Below the pieces are notes generated by a model that saw only the letters and a list, made by a program, of their open reading frames with translations, did not search any database and was not told the DNA's origin. A stretch of 42,186 nt of DNA. Origin: Treponema sp. GTDB taxonomy: Bacteria; Spirochaetota; Spirochaetia; Treponematales; Treponemataceae. This document shows positions 40,494-42,186 of the stretch, one piece after another. The position numbers and the translations under genes were made by a program. The DNA lies in contig JAIKYZ010000065.1 in the NCBI GenBank assembly GCA_024682655.1, positions 1 to 42,186 on the forward strand, written 5' to 3'. The first letter of the stretch is position 1. The number at the start of each line of letters is the position of its first letter.

Positions 40494-41675
40494 ATGAAAG
40501 CGATAAATGATGCGCACGAGTTGGAATATGGAATAAAGCCTGAAGTTATAGCCAAAGCACCGGGGAGATTTCATCTTATAGGAGATCATTCATGGTTCTT
40601 TAAAGATAAAACTTTATCCATGGCTGTGAATTTGACTGTCTATATTGCAATTTCTAAAAGAAGTGACAACAACGTTAAGTTTTACTTCATCCAATTGAAC
40701 GAAAGAAAAAAAGCCAGTGTTTCATCCCTGAAATATAAAAAAGAAGACAGATGGGCTAATAGCCTTAAAGCGGTTTTTTATGGATTTTTATCCTGTGGTT
40801 ATGAGCTTTCTGGTTTAGATATTACAATCTTTAGTCCAATTCCTCCTGCTGCAGGTTTTGGTATAACAAGTGCCATGAAAGCGGCTCTGGTAATTGCAAT
40901 TAAGAAACTTTTTTCTTTTAAGTGTTCAGATGTTCAATTACTTCAAGTCCTGGAAAACGGAAATAGAAACTTCCTTCATGTTCAAAACTACCTTGCCAAT
41001 AACTATTCTGCTTTATTTTCTAAAAAATCTAATTTATTAATCAGTGACTATTCAAAGAGTACCTGGGATTATATTCCTTTTGATTTTGAAGATAAAAAGA
41101 TTCTTCTTGTGGATACAAAAGTACCAAGTCTTTCTGTATGGAACGAAGAATCTATCTGTGAGCCGGAATATGCACTTCTTTTGGGTGATTTAAGGGAAAG
41201 AAAGCCAAATGTATATGGTGGCTGGCAGTACATAAGCGACAAAACAGAAATAAATGAAGTTCTTTCGGTTGTTTCTGAAGAAGTACAGAGAAAGTTAAAA
41301 TCTGTAATGAGGGAACACGGGGATTTACTTGAAGCCAGAGAAGGAATTTTAAATAAAGATTTCTTTAAACTGGCAAGGGCCGTAAACAATAGTCATGAAA
41401 CTATGAGGGATATGTATAATATTTCCTGTCCAGAAATTGACTGGCTTTTAAAAAGAGTTGGAGAACTTGAACCAAATCTTGAAAACACAAGAAATCCTGT
41501 TACCTGTGGAAGAATTACAGGGCATGGTTTTGGTCGCTGTCTTTATGCGATTATCCGTAATTGTGATTATGACAATTTTCTTACAAAACTTACTGAGTTT
41601 GAAAAAATATTTGGTTTTAAACCTGAATGTTATGAAGTTCTTCCTGAAGATGGAGCAACTTTAGTAATAGATTAA
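40494..41675 (+). CDS. Galactokinase-like GHMP-family protein with lost catalytic Asp
   Basis: The product is 393 residues. GHMP motif 1 KAPGRFHLIGDH (21-32) corresponds to APGRVNLIGEH of galactokinase. Motif 2 is PPAAGFGITSA (117-127), with Gly-Ser-Ser replaced. Motif 3 is GRITGHGFGRC (339-349). In galactokinase the base is Asp in GIMDQ. Here the aligned stretch is NYLANNYSALF (165-175), with Ala168 and Asn169 in place of Asp and Gln. It therefore is probably not a normal sugar kinase, and may be a substrate-binding or regulatory relative. AAGGGGA precedes the ATG. surE follows by 36 nt. Confidence 0.8.
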   Translation: MKAINDAHELEYGIKPEVIAKAPGRFHLIGDHSWFFKDKTLSMAVNLTVYIAISKRSDNNVKFYFIQLNERKKASVSSLKYKKEDRWANSLKAVFYGFLSCGYELSGLDITIFSPIPPAAGFGITSAMKAALVIAIKKLFSFKCSDVQLLQVLENGNRNFLHVQNYLANNYSALFSKKSNLLISDYSKSTWDYIPFDFEDKKILLVDTKVPSLSVWNEESICEPEYALLLGDLRERKPNVYGGWQYISDKTEINEVLSVVSEEVQRKLKSVMREHGDLLEAREGILNKDFFKLARAVNNSHETMRDMYNISCPEIDWLLKRVGELEPNLENTRNPVTCGRITGHGFGRCLYAIIRNCDYDNFLTKLTEFEKIFGFKPECYEVLPEDGATLVID

Positions 41676-41711
41676 TTTTCGCATAATAATTTTACTTCAA
41701 AGGATTTATTA

Positions 41712-42186
41712 ATGAATATTTTAGTTACCAATGATGATGGATACGATTCTTCGGGATTACAAACTTTAGTTGATGTTTTATCTAAGGAGCATAAAGTTTA
41801 TGTTCTGGCTCCAGATAGAAATAGAAGTGCTGTATCTAATCATATTACAATGTTTAATGATACTGCCATAACAAAGATTAAGGATAAAGTTTATTCTTGT
41901 CAGGGCTATCCTGCTGATTGTGCCGCCATTGGTCTTACAAGTAATTTATTTGATATAAAATTTGATTTACTGATATCGGGAATTAATCTGGGGGGAAATC
42001 TTGGAACAGATATAGTTTATTCTGGAACCTGTGCAGCCGCAAGACAAGCCGTATTTGATAAGGTCCCGGCAATAGCTTTAAGTATTCAGCCTCTGTCTTA
42101 TAATCAGGGGGAAATTGATTATAAATTTAATACCCTTGCAGAATTTGTTCTAAAAAATCTTGAAGAATTAAAAAAACTTTCTTCAC
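41712..42186 (+). CDS. surE: SurE 5'-nucleotidase, 3' end outside the window
   Basis: The first ~158 codons of an open frame that runs off the window. MNILVTNDDGYDSSGL (metal ligands Asp8 and Asp9), VLAPDRNRSAVSNHIT and SGINLGGNLGTDIVYSGTCAARQA are characteristic of SurE, which removes the phosphate from nucleoside 5'- or 3'-monophosphates and short polyphosphate. AAAGGA lies before the ATG. It is 36 nt after the galactokinase-like gene and is probably cotranscribed. Confidence 0.95.
   Translation, partial: MNILVTNDDGYDSSGLQTLVDVLSKEHKVYVLAPDRNRSAVSNHITMFNDTAITKIKDKVYSCQGYPADCAAIGLTSNLFDIKFDLLISGINLGGNLGTDIVYSGTCAAARQAVFDKVPAIALSIQPLSYNQGEIDYKFNTLAEFVLKNLEELKKLSS

Overview
The window reads as a low-GC spirochaete chromosome, almost certainly a Treponema. 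The evidence is FlaB-type flagellins ahead of flaG and fliD, a flgN-flgK-flgL-fliW-csrA cluster, many spirochaetal-style lipoproteins, sigma-28 promoters of the TAAA-N16-GCCGATAA type, tRNA genes without encoded CCA, and AT-rich intergenic DNA. Most of it is core genome. Only the first ~700 bp look like an accessory region. I see no prophage, insertion sequence or CRISPR array.

Layout. 1-743: two tandem 124-bp palindrome-rich repeats, each ending in a ribosome-binding site, then a small orphan gene and a GC-rich non-coding patch with a perfect 19-bp hairpin. 765-2430: a lipoprotein and a possible degenerate PilZ/YcgR-like protein. 2423-10419 (minus): a tightly packed run of smc, a small membrane protein, an acidic TPR-like lipoprotein, a SIMPL-domain protein, serS and an AI-2E-type permease. 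10497-12796: a DEAD-box-like helicase diverging from a glycosyltransferase. 12862-16253 (minus): tig, clpP and clpX. 16327-17109: a two-way tRNA cluster (Gly, Gly, Leu / His, Arg, Lys). 17361-21689: flgN-flgK-flgL-fliW-csrA. 21707-24860 (minus): a sigma-28-driven unknown protein, a PilZ protein, a small unknown, tsaE and tsaB. 24972-29814 (minus): two flagellins, flaG and fliD. 30030-31926: rdgB, a divergent sigma-factor-like gene with a textbook sigma-54 promoter, and tRNA-Met. 32102-34496: a lipoprotein, a secreted protein and an NrnA-type phosphoesterase. 34529-38550 (minus): nrdR, nrdD, a separate glycyl-radical/redoxin protein and nrdG. 38666-42186: lnt, a galactokinase-like protein lacking the catalytic Asp, and the start of surE.

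Three systems deserve attention. (1) The anaerobic ribonucleotide reductase is split. The large NrdD ends after its zinc site, and the glycyl-radical motif lies on a separate 187-residue protein fused to a CPNC glutaredoxin-like domain. (2) A sigma-54 promoter drives a sigma-70-like protein, which suggests a sigma cascade. (3) FliW, an extended CsrA and flagellin leaders carrying hairpin-displayed GGA sites all occur together, as expected for the CsrA-FliW control loop on flagellin synthesis.

All functional calls come from reading motifs. No alignment or database search was run.
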